DNA of 64,000 bases, from contig JAHBXW010000011.1 of NCBI GenBank assembly GCA_019636235.1, forward strand, positions 62,001-126,000, in the 5' to 3' direction. The notes beneath the pieces were generated by a model that did not search any database, was not told the origin of the DNA, and worked only from the letters and a program-made list of their open reading frames with translations. Of the stretch, positions 1 through 9,657 are shown in pieces (within the stretch, counting starts at the first letter, position 1; each line of letters begins with the position of its first letter). The position numbers and the translations under genes were made by a program. Source of the stretch: Planctomyces sp. (GTDB lineage: Bacteria > Planctomycetota > Planctomycetia > Planctomycetales > Planctomycetaceae).

Positions 1-1
1 T

Positions 2-1996
2 GTCGACGCCCCCAGCGTCCCCGATGTCGCGTTCGCGCTGTACCGGACGATGCAGATCATCCGGCAGACGGAAGAGGAGCTGGCCCGCTGCCACCAGCGG
101 GGCCTGATTCATGGAGCCTGCCACACCTACGTGGGGCAGGAGGCCATCGCCGCCGGCGTCTGCGCCCATTTGACGCGCGACGACGTCGTGTTCAGCACGC
201 ACCGCGGGCACGGGCACGCCCTGGCGAAGGGCATGCCGCCCAAGGAACTCATGGCCGAGCTGTTCGGCCGCGAGACCGGTTGCTCGCGGGGGCGGGGGGG
301 CAGCATGCATCTGTTCTCCCCCGAGATCGGCATGATGGGGACCAGCGGCATCGTCGGCCCCTGCATCCTGCAGGCCTGCGGAGGCGGGTACAGCGCGAAG
401 CTCACGCGCTCCGGCCGGGTCGCCGTCGCGTTCTTCGGGGACGGCGCCGTAAACAACGGAGCCTTCCACGAGGGCCTGAACATGGCCAGCATCTGGAAAC
501 TGCCGGTGCTGTTCATCTGCGAGAACAATCAGTTCGCGACGGAGGTGCCGTTCGCCTATGCCAGCGGCAATCCGAGCGTCGGCAACCGCGGCGCCGCCTA
601 TGGCCTGCCCGGGTTCGAACTCGACGGCAACGACGTCCGCGAGATTCATCGCGTCGCCGGGGACGCGGTCCGCCGGGCCCGCGCGGGGGACGGTCCGACG
701 CTGATCGAATGCCGCACCTACCGGACCCGCGCTCATGCCGAGGGCATGGGAGACTTCTCCTATCGCACGCGCGAGGACGTCGAGGAGTGGAAGCAGCGCT
801 GCCCGATCGTCCGTCTGCGATCGGAACTGGTCGCCGGGAAGGGGGCCAAGACGGCTGCGAAATCGCTGGATGCGATTGATGAGGACGTCCGCCAGATGGT
901 TCAGGAGGCTCGGGAGTTCGCAGAATCGAGCCCCGAGCCCGATCCGGCGACGGCGCTCGAGCATGTTTATGCGCCGCCGCGCGTCATCCGCTCCGCGCCG
1001 CCGGAACCGGGGACCGGGACCCGCACGCTGACGTATTCCCAGGCGACGCTGGAGGCGCTGGCGGCCGAGATGGAGCGGAATCCGAACATCTTCGTGATGG
1101 GAGAAGGCATCGGCGCCCGCGGCGGGAACTTCCTGACGACGAAGGGGCTGTACGATCGGTTCGGTCCGGAGCGGCTGTGCGATACGCCGATCTGCGAGCG
1201 CGGGTTCGTCGGGCTGGCCTGCGGCGCGGCGATGACGGGCACGCGGCCGGTCATCGACTTCATGTTCGCGGACTTCGTGCTCGACGGATTCGGCGAGATC
1301 GTCAATCAGATCGCGAAGATGCAGTACATGTCGAGCGGGCGGCTGCGGATGCCCGTGTTGCTGCGGGGCTGCATCGGCATCGGGCATTCCGCGGCGACGC
1401 ACCATTCAGGCAGCTACTACGGGATGTACGGGCAGGTTCCCGGCCTGCGGGTCGTGGTTCCTTCATCGCCCGCGGACGCCCGGGGGCTGTTGACGCATGC
1501 CCTGCGCTGCGACGATCCGGTCCTGTTTCTGGAGCATCGCGAGATTCTGCAGGCCAGGGGGCCGGTGCCCGAGGGGGACTGGGAGATCGAGTTCGGCCGC
1601 GCGCGGATCGTCCGCCCGGGGCGAGATGTGACGGTCGTCGCCCTGGCCCGGATGGTGCACTTCGCCGCCGCGGTCGCCGAGGAACTCGCGGGGCAGGGCG
1701 TCTCGGTGGAACTCATCGACCCGCGGACGGTCCTGCCGCTGGATGTCGACGCCATTCTCGAGTCGGTGGGGCGCACGGGACGGCTGCTGATCGTCGATGA
1801 GCCTCCTGCGCCGTTCGGCGTTTCGGCGGAGATTGCGGCCCGGCTGGCGGACGATGGCTTCAACGATCTCGACGCCCCCATCCGCCGCGTGACCGGGCGG
1901 TTCTGCCCGACGCCCTACAGCCCGTCGCTGGAGTCGGCCGTCGCGCCTGGTCCGGCCGACATCCGCGCGGCCATTGAACGACTGATGAAGGAATAG
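2..1996 (+). CDS. Fused 2-oxoacid dehydrogenase E1 (alpha+beta), 5' truncated
   Basis: Thiamine-diphosphate-dependent E1 of a 2-oxoacid or acetoin dehydrogenase complex, which decarboxylates the 2-oxo substrate and passes the acyl group to the lipoyl arm of E2. The reading frame is open from base 2 with typical E1-alpha sequence before the first ATG (50), so the true start lies outside the window. Counting from that ATG, the alpha half holds the TPP motif GDG (130-132) followed by NN (159-160). The beta half begins near residue 325 and carries typical E1-beta stretches (VMGEG, CERGFVG, DPVLFLEH). Alpha and beta are usually two genes, and here they are one chain. The E2 gene starts 2 nt after its stop. 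Substrate (pyruvate, acetoin or branched-chain) cannot be decided from sequence alone. Confidence 0.9.
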   Translation, partial: VDAPSVPDVAFALYRTMQIIRQTEEELARCHQRGLIHGACHTYVGQEAIAAGVCAHLTRDDVVFSTHRGHGHALAKGMPPKELMAELFGRETGCSRGRGGSMHLFSPEIGMMGTSGIVGPCILQACGGGYSAKLTRSGRVAVAFFGDGAVNNGAFHEGLNMASIWKLPVLFICENNQFATEVPFAYASGNPSVGNRGAAYGLPGFELDGNDVREIHRVAGDAVRRARAGDGPTLIECRTYRTRAHAEGMGDFSYRTREDVEEWKQRCPIVRLRSELVAGKGAKTAAKSLDAIDEDVRQMVQEAREFAESSPEPDPATALEHVYAPPRVIRSAPPEPGTGTRTLTYSQATLEALAAEMERNPNIFVMGEGIGARGGNFLTTKGLYDRFGPERLCDTPICERGFVGLACGAAMTGTRPVIDFMFADFVLDGFGEIVNQIAKMQYMSSGRLRMPVLLRGCIGIGHSAATHHSGSYYGMYGQVPGLRVVVPSSPADARGLLTHALRCDDPVLFLEHREILQARGPVPEGDWEIEFGRARIVRPGRDVTVVALARMVHFAAAVAEELAGQGVSVELIDPRTVLPLDVDAILESVGRTGRLLIVDEPPAPFGVSAEIAARLADDGFNDLDAPIRRVTGRFCPTPYSPSLESAVAPGPADIRAAIERLMKE

Positions 1997-1998
1997 CC

Positions 1999-3360
1999 GT
2001 GGCTCACGAAATCCGCGTGCCCCGTCTGGGCTGGTCGATGGAGGAGGGGACGTTCGTCGGCTGGTTGAAGCGGGACGGCGATCCGATCCAGGTCGGCGAC
2101 GCCCTGTTCGAACTCGAAGGGGAAAAGGCGCTGCAGGAGATCGAGTCGGTCGACGCCGGCATTCTGAGGATCGTGTCCGGCGCGCCGCAGCCGGGAACGG
2201 TCGTCGCCGTCGGCGCGCTGATGGGCTACCTCGTCGCCGAGGGAGAGGCGGTTCCCGCAACGCCCGGGGGAGCGGCGCCCGCGCCTGTTGCTGCGCCGCC
2301 GCCAGCGACGCCCACTCAGCCGACGGGTTCCGCGCCTCCGGCCAGTCCCGCCGCCCGCCGGTTGGCCCGGGAATTGGGCGTCGACCTCGCACGAGTTTCC
2401 GGATCGGGGCCCGCGGGACGGATCACGGAACACGACCTCCGCGCCACGCGGGCGGCGCCGACCAACGGCGATCGACCGGCCGCGACCAATTCGCCGGGCA
2501 GCGCAGCTGTCGCCAGTCCCCGCGCGCGGCGCATCGCCGCCGAACTGGGGCTCGACTGGACGACAATGTCCGGCAGCGGCGCGGGGGGACGGATTCGAGA
2601 AGCGGATGTGCGGGCCGCGGCAGGACGCCGGTCCCTGTCGAACGGACCCGACGCGGACGGCGCCGGAACTGTGATTGCGTTGACGCCCCGCCGTCAGGCG
2701 ATCGCGGCCCGACTGCGGACCAGCCGCGACCAGACGATTCCTGTCACGCTGACGGCGACGATCGACGCCGCGCCGCTGGCCGCACTGCGGGCGCAGTTCA
2801 AAGCGTCGGGCGCGGCGATCGTTCCGGCGTTGATCGACATTGTCGCCTGCCTGGTTGTGCCCGTGTTGCGACAGCATCGGATGCTGGCGGGGCGCTGGAA
2901 CGCGGAGCAGACGGCGCTCTCGCTGCCGGCCGATGAGGGCTTTCACATCGGCATCGCGGTCGATACGGCCGACGGCTTGCTGGTCCCCGTGGTACGGAAT
3001 GTGGGCGGCTCAACGCTGATGGACGTGGCGGCGCGTTCTCGAGCGCTTATCGAACAGGCGCGCGCCGGCCGGCTGACCGCTGCGGGAATGTCGGGGGGCG
3101 TGTTCACGATCAGCAATCTGGGGGGCCTGGGGGTGGAGGCCTTCACGCCGATGATCAACGTCCCGGAGGTGGCCATTCTGGGGCTGGGGGCCATCCGGCC
3201 CGGCGTGGTTCGGCAGCCGGACGGCTCGGCCGCGTTCGGCGACACGCTGACGATCAGCCTGACTTTCGATCACGCGGCGATCGACGGCGCCCCGGCGGCG
3301 GCGTTTCTACGAGACCTGGCCCGGGCGCTGGAAACCCCGGCGGCCAGCCTGCTTCAGTAA
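1999..3360 (+). CDS. Dihydrolipoamide acyltransferase E2 with two subunit-binding domains
   Basis: E2 core of the same complex, moving the acyl group from lipoamide to CoA. Domain order: N-terminal lipoyl domain (about 1-82) with the lipoylated Lys43 in EGEKA; Ala/Pro-rich linker; a peripheral-subunit-binding domain at about 115-150; a second copy at about 172-207; then the acyltransferase domain with the catalytic HAAIDG (His425, Asp429) near the C terminus. Two tandem subunit-binding domains are unusual, since most E2 chains have one. GTG start 2 nt after the E1 stop, with an AAGGA just upstream, so the pair is co-translated. No E3 (lipoamide dehydrogenase) follows, so it must be supplied from elsewhere. 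Confidence 0.92.
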   Translation: MAHEIRVPRLGWSMEEGTFVGWLKRDGDPIQVGDALFELEGEKALQEIESVDAGILRIVSGAPQPGTVVAVGALMGYLVAEGEAVPATPGGAAPAPVAAPPPATPTQPTGSAPPASPAARRLARELGVDLARVSGSGPAGRITEHDLRATRAAPTNGDRPAATNSPGSAAVASPRARRIAAELGLDWTTMSGSGAGGRIREADVRAAAGRRSLSNGPDADGAGTVIALTPRRQAIAARLRTSRDQTIPVTLTATIDAAPLAALRAQFKASGAAIVPALIDIVACLVVPVLRQHRMLAGRWNAEQTALSLPADEGFHIGIAVDTADGLLVPVVRNVGGSTLMDVAARSRALIEQARAGRLTAAGMSGGVFTISNLGGLGVEAFTPMINVPEVAILGLGAIRPGVVRQPDGSAAFGDTLTISLTFDHAAIDGAPAAAFLRDLARALETPAASLLQ

Positions 3361-3737
3361 ACCGGGCGCGGACGGCGCACGATCGATTCCTCCGCCGTGC
3401 GAAGCCGCCCCGCGCCGTCCGAGTCGACGCGTTTCGGCCCCCGGCGCACGGCCGCGCGGCCGCCCTATCGACATTCGTTCCCCCGGGACTTGAGTCGATT
3501 TTCAGAAAACGTCTTGACCAAAAATTGCCGGTCGCGGTACACACCCCGCCGCACGGTCCGGGTCCGGTTCAGCGACCTCCGTGCGACCCCTCGCCAAGAC
3601 ACACCTCAGATCAGCATCCCTTCCCGCACTGCAGGATTGCACCGTGTGAATCACGGCGCATTCGCCTGCACCCTTCGACCCAGACCTGGTCGGATGCGTT
3701 CCGCCGCCTTCCGGCCTGCGTCACCAAGGAACCTTCC
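3361..3737. other. 377-nt intergenic region
   Basis: No convincing gene. A frame open across much of it lacks any recognisable protein signal and has Arg/Pro/Ser-rich composition typical of out-of-frame GC-rich DNA. It contains one sigma70-like promoter candidate (3514-3543), which would leave a leader of almost 200 nt before the small lipoprotein-like gene. Confidence 0.5.
3514..3543 (+). promoter_or_regulatory. Possible sigma70-type promoter
   Basis: TTGACC (3514-3519), 18-nt spacer beginning with an A-run, then TACACA (3538-3543). The -35 box fits well and the -10 box only partly. It lies in one of the few AT-richer patches of this region, upstream of the gene at 3738. This is inference from the consensus only. 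Confidence 0.3.
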
Positions 3738-4037
3738 ATGAAGCGATTCGCCCTCCTCCTCGTCGGATTGACTGTCGCGTCCAGCGGGTCCGGATGCTGC
3801 TGCCTGGGAGGCCTCTTCGGCCACGGATACGGCGGCCAGCAGTGCGGCACGCCTTACGGCGCGCCCTATGGCGCTCCGGCGCCGGCCTGCGGATCATGCG
3901 GCTACGGACCCAGCTACTCTCCCTATGGCGCCGGCTTCGGTCCGGGCGCCTCGGTGACCCCGGTGGGGACGACGGCCGTGCTGCCCTACACCGGCCCCGT
4001 GTACGCCGCCGCGATCAACCCCGCTCCGACGCTCTGA
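3738..4037 (+). CDS. Small secreted Gly/Tyr/Pro/Cys-rich lipoprotein-like protein
   Basis: 99 residues. The N terminus (MKRFALLLVGLTVASSGSGC) reads as a signal peptide ending in a lipobox-like Ser-Gly-Cys, followed by two more cysteines. The mature part is low-complexity: Tyr-Gly-Ala-Pro repeats, further Cys pairs (CGSCG) and no charged core. ATG chosen because AAGGA (3726-3730) sits upstream and the signal peptide starts there. Small tyrosine/glycine/proline-rich exported proteins of this kind are common in planctomycetes and have no known function. An envelope or surface role is inference from composition. Confidence 0.7.
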   Translation: MKRFALLLVGLTVASSGSGCCCLGGLFGHGYGGQQCGTPYGAPYGAPAPACGSCGYGPSYSPYGAGFGPGASVTPVGTTAVLPYTGPVYAAAINPAPTL

Positions 4038-4212
4038 GTGCGGGCATCCGCCGCGCGGCGCGATCGGCATGACGCCTCCGATTGTCGCCGCCTGGGCCAT
4101 GTCGCGCCGCCGGCCGAGAGCCAGTGATTGCAGCGGGCCGCCATTTGCATTCGGCCGCGATCCGGGGCCGCAACTCCCGTCGCCGATGCGGAGAATCGCG
4201 CTTCGGTCGCCG

Positions 4213-4665
4213 TCAGCGGGACGACTTTGCCGCGGGAACGGCCGCGGACAGCAACGCCAGCTCCTGGCTCTCGTGCGCCTGGAGCGTCGACAGCATCGTG
4301 TCGAACGTCTTGGAGACGTCCGCCCAGCAGTCCATTCCCGGACGGCATACCCGCAGGTGCTGCAGCATCTGGTCGAGGTCGGCCAGCAGCATCGCATGCG
4401 CGCGGATCATCTCGTGCAGTTGCCCGGCCGCGACGCCCTCGGCCCCCGCGTCCACGGCGACCCGCAACGCGGCTTCTTCCTGCTGGAAGTGTTGGGACAT
4501 CCGATTCCGCAGCGCCAGCACATGGCCGCAGAGAGGTTCAAATGGAGGCTCGCTTTCGGTCGCCGCCTCCGCCCACCACGTGCGCAGCTCCGCCAACTGG
4601 TTCAGCACATCGCGCTGTTCGGCGACCATTGCGTCGAGAGATTCGGCGTCGTAGTGCGTGACCAT
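4213..4665 (-). CDS. Hemerythrin-like HHE-type protein
   Basis: 150 residues, predicted all-helical. Histidines and acids are spaced as in the hemerythrin/HHE family: His48, His59 with Glu63 (HFQQEE), His84, His90 and His131 with Glu135 (HESQE). Such proteins hold a di-iron site and sense or store O2, NO or iron, or help repair Fe-S clusters. An upstream in-frame extension exists, but the ATG at 4665 is preceded by AGGAG at good spacing, so it is taken as the start. Stand-alone gene with no operon partner. The family call is moderately sure, and the exact ligand set is not provable here. Confidence 0.68.
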   Translation of the reverse strand: MVTHYDAESLDAMVAEQRDVLNQLAELRTWWAEAATESEPPFEPLCGHVLALRNRMSQHFQQEEAALRVAVDAGAEGVAAGQLHEMIRAHAMLLADLDQMLQHLRVCRPGMDCWADVSKTFDTMLSTLQAHESQELALLSAAVPAAKSSR

Positions 4666-4813
4666 CGCTGGGGCTCCTGCTGGTCGCGGCGACCATTCGC
4701 CTCGACACAACGCAGGGAGTGGCCGCAATCACAGTGCCGGCGCGCGAGATTCGGAGCGGTTTGCCCGGTACCAGGCGTGATATTCTCGACAACGGTTCGG
4801 ATCACACAAGTTC

Positions 4814-5908
4814 TCAGCGGTCTGGAAGTTCCAGTCGCAGCGCGTGGAGAACGGGCGTTCCACCGAGCCGATGCGGGCTGAGCGGCAGCGCGACGCCCTC
4901 GGCGGCGACGGCCGCGGTCCCGCCCGCTCGAACCTGCCGCAGAGTCCCCCGCTCGCCCGACTTCAGCAAATCTCGCCATCCCAGTGCCAGACGCCCCATC
5001 GTCCAGCGCGCGTTCACGTCCTGAAGCGGGCGAATCCGCACACCCCCAGCCGGGTCGCGCCAGCGCATCGCGTCGATCCCCAGCGGGCCGAAGTATCCCT
5101 GCCGCTGCAGCTGCGTCGCCGCCTTCCGCGTCGTCTCAATCGCCTCGGACCATGCGGCCTCCAGCCGCGCGGCTGCGGGGCCAGCGACCGCTGTGAACTG
5201 GCTGGCCTCAAACTGGCCGCGCTCGTCGACGTTCAGCCGCGCCACGCCGACGAGCCGCGGCGGCCCCTCGTCGGCCCGCGGGATGTCCCATTGGAGGCCC
5301 GCTTCGTCGATCCGTTCCACAACCGGCTCGACGCACACGCGCCCATCGCGATGCAGCCGCGTCTCGACCCATCGCCGTTGCGCCAGAGACAACGGCCCGC
5401 CCTGGCCGCTGATCCGTTCTCGACCCGACGCGGAGTACATCGCTTTCACCAGCCAGCGCTCACAGGCCGCCGCAGCCATCTCGACCTCGGAGGCCGCGGC
5501 GCAAATCCGCTGACCCGGCAGTCCGCAGCCCCAAGCGGTTTCCAGTTCCTGCGACCAGGCGCGGCTGTTCGCCAGGGCGACAATCTCCAACGGCGGATGC
5601 GCCGCATCGACTGCACGCCGGGCGGACCAGCGCAGCACGTCCGCATTCCAGCCCCAGGGAATCAGCTCGCCGGCGCCAACGTCGGATGCGGGCAGAAATC
5701 GCACGCCCGTCCGGCCGAGTCGGGCGAGGCGGTCTGGCGCCCCGGAATCGAGCGCATCGTCCAGAACAATGACGTCTCCCGCGCGGGCGACGGACAGCCA
5801 CGCGAACGACAATTCCGCGTTGCGCCGCACGGTCTCGCGTCCCGGGGGATTTCCGGGTCGGGCGAGACCGGCCTCGAAGTCGAAATTCCCCATGAAGACG
5901 CGGGGCAT
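4814..5908 (-). CDS. ATP-grasp-like protein coupled to purD
   Basis: 364 residues, not a known named gene. The N-terminal 140 residues look like a Rossmann-type pre-ATP-grasp domain (VIVLDD, VRFLPASD). The second half has ATP-grasp-like signatures: a lysine strand and Gly-containing loop VKAMYSASG (154-162), EP (194-195), GIDAM (277-281) and a metal-site-like stretch RPLQDVNARWTMGR (293-306) with the expected Asn. ATP-grasp enzymes join a carboxylate to an amine or thiol with ATP. The start codon lies 1 nt beyond the purD stop on the same strand, so the two are probably translated together. ATG at 5908 chosen; ATG at 5893 is possible. Substrate unknown. Confidence 0.7.
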   Translation of the reverse strand: MPRVFMGNFDFEAGLARPGNPPGRETVRRNAELSFAWLSVARAGDVIVLDDALDSGAPDRLARLGRTGVRFLPASDVGAGELIPWGWNADVLRWSARRAVDAAHPPLEIVALANSRAWSQELETAWGCGLPGQRICAAASEVEMAAAACERWLVKAMYSASGRERISGQGGPLSLAQRRWVETRLHRDGRVCVEPVVERIDEAGLQWDIPRADEGPPRLVGVARLNVDERGQFEASQFTAVAGPAAARLEAAWSEAIETTRKAATQLQRQGYFGPLGIDAMRWRDPAGGVRIRPLQDVNARWTMGRLALGWRDLLKSGERGTLRQVRAGGTAAVAAEGVALPLSPHRLGGTPVLHALRLELPDR

Positions 5909-5909
5909 G

Positions 5910-7193
5910 TCACGGAGGCGCGACGCGGGCCTTGTCGGAAATGTCCTTTCGGCACCAGGCGCCTTCCCAGCGGACGCACTTCACGGCTTCGTATGCGCGG
6001 CGTTTGGCGTCGGAGATGTCGTGCCCCAGCGCGGTGACGCCCAGGACGCGGCCGCCGTCCGTGACGACCTGCTGCCCCTGCCGCGTCGTGCCGGCGTGAA
6101 ACACCTTGGTGTCGGGGAGCTGCGCCGCCTGTTCGAGTCCGCGGATCGGCTTGCCCTTGGCGTACTTGCCGGGATAGCCCTCGGCGGCCATCACGACGCA
6201 GACGGCCGGGCGCGGGTCCCAGTCCAGCGACGCGTAATCCCGCAGTCGACCCTCGGCCGCCGCCGACAGCACCTCGAACAGGTCCGTCCGCAGCCGCATC
6301 AGCACGGGCTGCGTCTCCGGATCGCCGAACCGCGTATTGAATTCGAGGACCTTCGGCCCCTGCGATGTCAGCATCAGTCCGGCGTACAGCACGCCGCGGA
6401 AGTCGATGCTCCGCTTGCGGAGTTCGTGAACCGTGGGAATCAGGATCCGGTTGATGACCAGCTCCATGAGTTCCGGCGTGGCGAACGGGGCCGGGCTGTA
6501 GGCGCCCATGCCGCCCGTGTTGGGGCCTTCGTCGTCGTCATAAGCGGCTTTGTGGTCCTGGGCCGATTCGAGGGGGACGATGGTGCGTCCGTCGACGAGG
6601 GCCAGCACGCTGACCTCCTGCCCGGAGAGCTTCTCCTCGATGACGATCCGGTCGCCGGCCTCGCCGAAGACGCGCTCGCCCATCGATTCCTGGATCGCGC
6701 GGATGGCCTCTTCGCGGTTCGAGCAGACGGTCACGCCCTTGCCGGCGGCCAGGCCATCGGCTTTGACGACCAGCGGAGTCTGCTCGCGCTCCTGGACGAA
6801 CTGGATGGCGTCTTCGGCGGCGGTGAACACGCGGTAATCGGCGGTCGGCACGTTCGCCGCCCGCATCACGTCCTTGGCGAAGGCCTTGCTGCCTTCGAGC
6901 TGAGCGGCCGCCCTGGTGGGCGCGAAGACCTTCAACCCCGCCTTGATGAAGGCGTCGGTGACGCCAGCGACGAGCGGGGCCTCGGGGCCGATGATCGTCA
7001 GATCGATGCCCTCGTTCCGGGCGAACTTCACGAGCCGCTCGGCGTCGTGCGAACCGATGTCGACGTTGACGGAGTCCTCGCCGGTTCCCGCGTTGCCCGG
7101 CGCGCAGAACACCTGCGTCACGTGCGGGGACTGTCGAAGTTTCCAGACCAGCGCATGCTCGCGCCCGCCCTGCCCAATCACCAGCACCTTCAT
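5910..7193 (-). CDS. purD: Phosphoribosylamine-glycine ligase (GAR synthetase)
   Basis: 427 residues, matching the usual length of PurD (about 430). Catalyses ATP-dependent ligation of glycine to 5-phosphoribosylamine, the second step of de novo purine synthesis. Visible family marks: N-terminal [15 protein letters not shown], the ATP-grasp core with [25 protein letters not shown], and [12 protein letters not shown] near the metal site. The frame is open further upstream, but the conserved N terminus and the AGAGGA upstream fix the start at 7193. Followed by the ATP-grasp-like gene with 1-nt spacing. The 209-nt divergent gap to cysH must hold promoters for both directions. Confidence 0.97.
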   Translation of the reverse strand: MKVLVIGQGGREHALVWKLRQSPHVTQVFCAPGNAGTGEDSVNVDIGSHDAERLVKFARNEGIDLTIIGPEAPLVAGVTDAFIKAGLKVFAPTRAAAQLEGSKAFAKDVMRAANVPTADYRVFTAAEDAIQFVQEREQTPLVVKADGLAAGKGVTVCSNREEAIRAIQESMGERVFGEAGDRIVIEEKLSGQEVSVLALVDGRTIVPLESAQDHKAAYDDDEGPNTGGMGAYSPAPFATPELMELVINRILIPTVHELRKRSIDFRGVLYAGLMLTSQGPKVLEFNTRFGDPETQPVLMRLRTDLFEVLSAAAEGRLRDYASLDWDPRPAVCVVMAAEGYPGKYAKGKPIRGLEQAAQLPDTKVFHAGTTRQGQQVVTDGGRVLGVTALGHDISDAKRRAYEAVKCVRWEGAWCRKDISDKARVAPP

Positions 7194-7402
7194 CCGGTCG
7201 TCCTCTTCCCGCTGTGGCGGGGTCATTTCCATTTCGGCGGCTGAAACGCCCAATGATAGCCGATGGCGGGTCTCCGGGGCAGGGTGCGAGACAGGAACGC
7301 GACGGCCGGGGTGTTCACCCGATTCCGGGGCCTCGCTACACTTCCTCATTCGACTGCGGGGCGTCGCGCCCCGGTTTCTTCGACCATCGACGATTGCGTG
7401 AC

Positions 7403-8194
7403 ATGGCCAGGCTGTCTCAGGCGCGACTCGTGCCTGTCAACAAGACGTTCGAGGACCGTTCGCCTCTGGAGCTGCTGCACTGGGCGAAAGACATGTTCGG
7501 CGACCGCGTCGCGGCCATCTCCGCGATGCAGGAGTCGGGCAGCGTCCTGTGCCACATGATCGCCCGTTCCAAGCTCAACATTCCCGTGCTGTTCGTCGAT
7601 ACGGGCGTCATGTATCAGGAGACGCTGGACACTCGCGACCGCATCGCCAGGGAGTACGCGCTGAACATCGTCACCCTGACGCCCCGGGAAACCATGCAGC
7701 AGCAGACCGACCGGCTGGGCGTCCTGTACCTGTCCGTCGACGGTCAGAAGCAGTGCTGCCACATGCGCAAGGTCGAGCCGCTGCTCCAGGTCCGCGACCG
7801 CTACGACGCGCTGCTGGGCAGCCTGCGGCGCAGCGACGGCGGCAAGCGCGGCGAATGCCCGATCCTGGCCGTCGACCCGGAGATGAACGCGCTGCGGATC
7901 AACCCCATGGCTGGCGTCGATGACGACCAGTTGCAGGCTTACATCCGGGAGCACCGCGTCATCACCAATCCGCTGCACGGGCAGGGATTCTCGACGATCG
8001 GCTGCAACCGCTGCACGACTCCCGTCCTGCCCACGGAGCCGAAGCGGGCCGGACGCTGGCGGCACCTGGGCCCCTGGTCGATGTACTGCGGCATCAACCC
8101 GACGGACGTCGATGACGCGACCTCGCAGGCCATCGAACTGCCGCAGGACCTCGTCGACCGGATTCTCGGCCAGAAAACCGACTTCGTGATCTGA
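7403..8194 (+). CDS. cysH: Adenylylsulfate (APS) reductase, Fe-S type
   Basis: 263 residues. Reduces APS (or PAPS) to sulfite with thioredoxin in assimilatory sulfate reduction; cytoplasmic. It has the two cysteine pairs that bind a [4Fe-4S] cluster in the APS-using branch: Cys118-Cys119 ([12 protein letters not shown]) and Cys201-Cys204 (CNRC). A later Cys229 (MYCGIN) lies where the catalytic cysteine of the ECGLH motif sits, but the motif itself is altered. The PP-loop region precedes ([24 protein letters not shown]). A TACACT hexamer at 7337-7342 might be a -10 box. No other sulfur-assimilation gene is in the window. Confidence 0.9.
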   Translation: MARLSQARLVPVNKTFEDRSPLELLHWAKDMFGDRVAAISAMQESGSVLCHMIARSKLNIPVLFVDTGVMYQETLDTRDRIAREYALNIVTLTPRETMQQQTDRLGVLYLSVDGQKQCCHMRKVEPLLQVRDRYDALLGSLRRSDGGKRGECPILAVDPEMNALRINPMAGVDDDQLQAYIREHRVITNPLHGQGFSTIGCNRCTTPVLPTEPKRAGRWRHLGPWSMYCGINPTDVDDATSQAIELPQDLVDRILGQKTDFVI

Positions 8195-8248
8195 CCGCCG
8201 TGAGGCCCGCCCCGCCGGGACGAGTCGCAGGGGTTCGCGGCAACGGGT

Positions 8249-9484
8249 TCAGTCCGCCGACAGCGTCGCCGTCAATGGTTCGGCGAAATCCCGCGCGAGC
8301 CGGTTCAGCCGGTCCGCATCGGGCGGGCCGTCGAACGCGACCAGCCGGTATCGCGCGCGGTAAGCCGAGTCCGCCGTCAACTGGAATTCGCCCAGCACCG
8401 GCGGCGAATAGACGAAGTACGGCTTGTCCGGGTGCAGGCGAATGGGCTGCGGCGCCCGGACGCTGCCCGGATGACAGATCAGGGCGATTCCGGATGGCGC
8501 TCCGTCCACGGTTCCGTGGAGCGCGACCCACGCGGGGCGCGTGTGATTGCCGTCGCGCCGGGTCCGCCCTTCACTGGTCAGAAAGTCGCTGCCCGGTTGC
8601 TGAAACCATTCCGCCGCTCCGCGAACCGCGAAACCGCCGTAGTGATACTCGTGGACGGTCAGCGGCCGCCCCTCGATGCCCTGCTGCTCCACATCGACGT
8701 CCACGACGAACGCGTCCTCTCCTTCCAGATTCCACGTCCGAACCCGCCACGTCTCCCGCAGGGCGGGGACGTCTCCGCCGTCGATCCGGGCGATCTGCTC
8801 CAGCCGGGCGACGAACCCGGCGAACAGCGGCCCCGATGCGGCATCATCGAGCTGACGATGCTCGACCGTGCCGGTCTTTTGGCCCTGGTTCCAGAAGTCG
8901 ACGGGCCTGCCTTCGAACGACGTATGCACCCAGGCGCTGAACACCCCGTGCTGATGGGGGTGATCTGCGGGGAATTCGTCGGTGACGACCCGGCCCCCGG
9001 GAGTCCAGAACGGATGAATGTGGCCGCTGCGGCGAAAGACCGGATCGAGGCCCGTCGGCGGTTCGACGGCCGCGGTGTTGTACCGCAGGACGGGCCGATT
9101 GCTGAGGACCAGCGTGGCGGCGTCGTCGGTGACGCGGCACTCCGCGACCGGCGGCCCCACTTCGGCTTCCGCCTCGGGGTCGGTCCCGGCGGGCAGCACG
9201 ATCTCAAACGTCCGTGTTTCGCCGGCCCGGGGGCGTTCGAGCCGCCAGTGCACGGTCCGGGCGATGGGATCGAACTGCGACGCGGACACGCGGCCGCCGG
9301 GGAGTTCCGTCACTTCCAGCGGTCCATTCCAATCGATGGGCAGCCGGGCGCGGACGATCGCGGAATTCGGCGTGAAACCGTCAGGAATCTGGACTGTGGC
9401 CGACAGACGGTCCGCGGCGCCGCCCCGAGCGGCAAGACAAAGCAGCGCCGCCCCGGCGAGGCCGGTCAGAAGTCGGGAGTCCAT
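8249..9484 (-). CDS. Secreted PmoA-family (DUF6807) protein
   Basis: 411 residues with an N-terminal signal peptide (MDSRLLTGLAGAALLCLAA, then GGAA). Contains the family hallmark DHPHQHGVFSAW followed by DFWNQG, and ends in an all-beta region. Members are common as multiple copies in planctomycetes. Despite the family name they are not shown to be methane monooxygenases, and their role is unknown, possibly in sugar or polymer metabolism outside the cytoplasm. A TTG three codons upstream is in frame, but the AAGGA sits directly against it, so the ATG at 9484 (about 10 nt downstream of AAGGA) is preferred. Divergent from rpmI. Confidence 0.85.
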   Translation of the reverse strand: MDSRLLTGLAGAALLCLAARGGAADRLSATVQIPDGFTPNSAIVRARLPIDWNGPLEVTELPGGRVSASQFDPIARTVHWRLERPRAGETRTFEIVLPAGTDPEAEAEVGPPVAECRVTDDAATLVLSNRPVLRYNTAAVEPPTGLDPVFRRSGHIHPFWTPGGRVVTDEFPADHPHQHGVFSAWVHTSFEGRPVDFWNQGQKTGTVEHRQLDDAASGPLFAGFVARLEQIARIDGGDVPALRETWRVRTWNLEGEDAFVVDVDVEQQGIEGRPLTVHEYHYGGFAVRGAAEWFQQPGSDFLTSEGRTRRDGNHTRPAWVALHGTVDGAPSGIALICHPGSVRAPQPIRLHPDKPYFVYSPPVLGEFQLTADSAYRARYRLVAFDGPPDADRLNRLARDFAEPLTATLSAD

Positions 9485-9609
9485 TGGTGGCAATTCCTTG
9501 CGTCAAACGGTGCTGATCGAACCGCAGGGCGTTCGGCCCCGTCGGCGGAATCCGCGGCTGACCGTCAAACCGGGGGAAAACTTGCTGGAAACCATCGGCC
9601 CGGTCTGTC

Positions 9610-9615
9610 TATACT
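9610..9615 (+). promoter_or_regulatory. Likely -10 box (TATACT) for rpmI
   Basis: TATACT, five of six matches to TATAAT, 42 nt before the rpmI start, inside GTCTATACTTC. No good -35 at 17 nt (TGGAAA at 18 nt is the nearest). The same nonamer GTCTATACT precedes glgP. Confidence 0.4.
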
Positions 9616-9657
9616 TCGCCCTTTCGACTTTGCGACCGGTTGACTGACGGCTGAACC

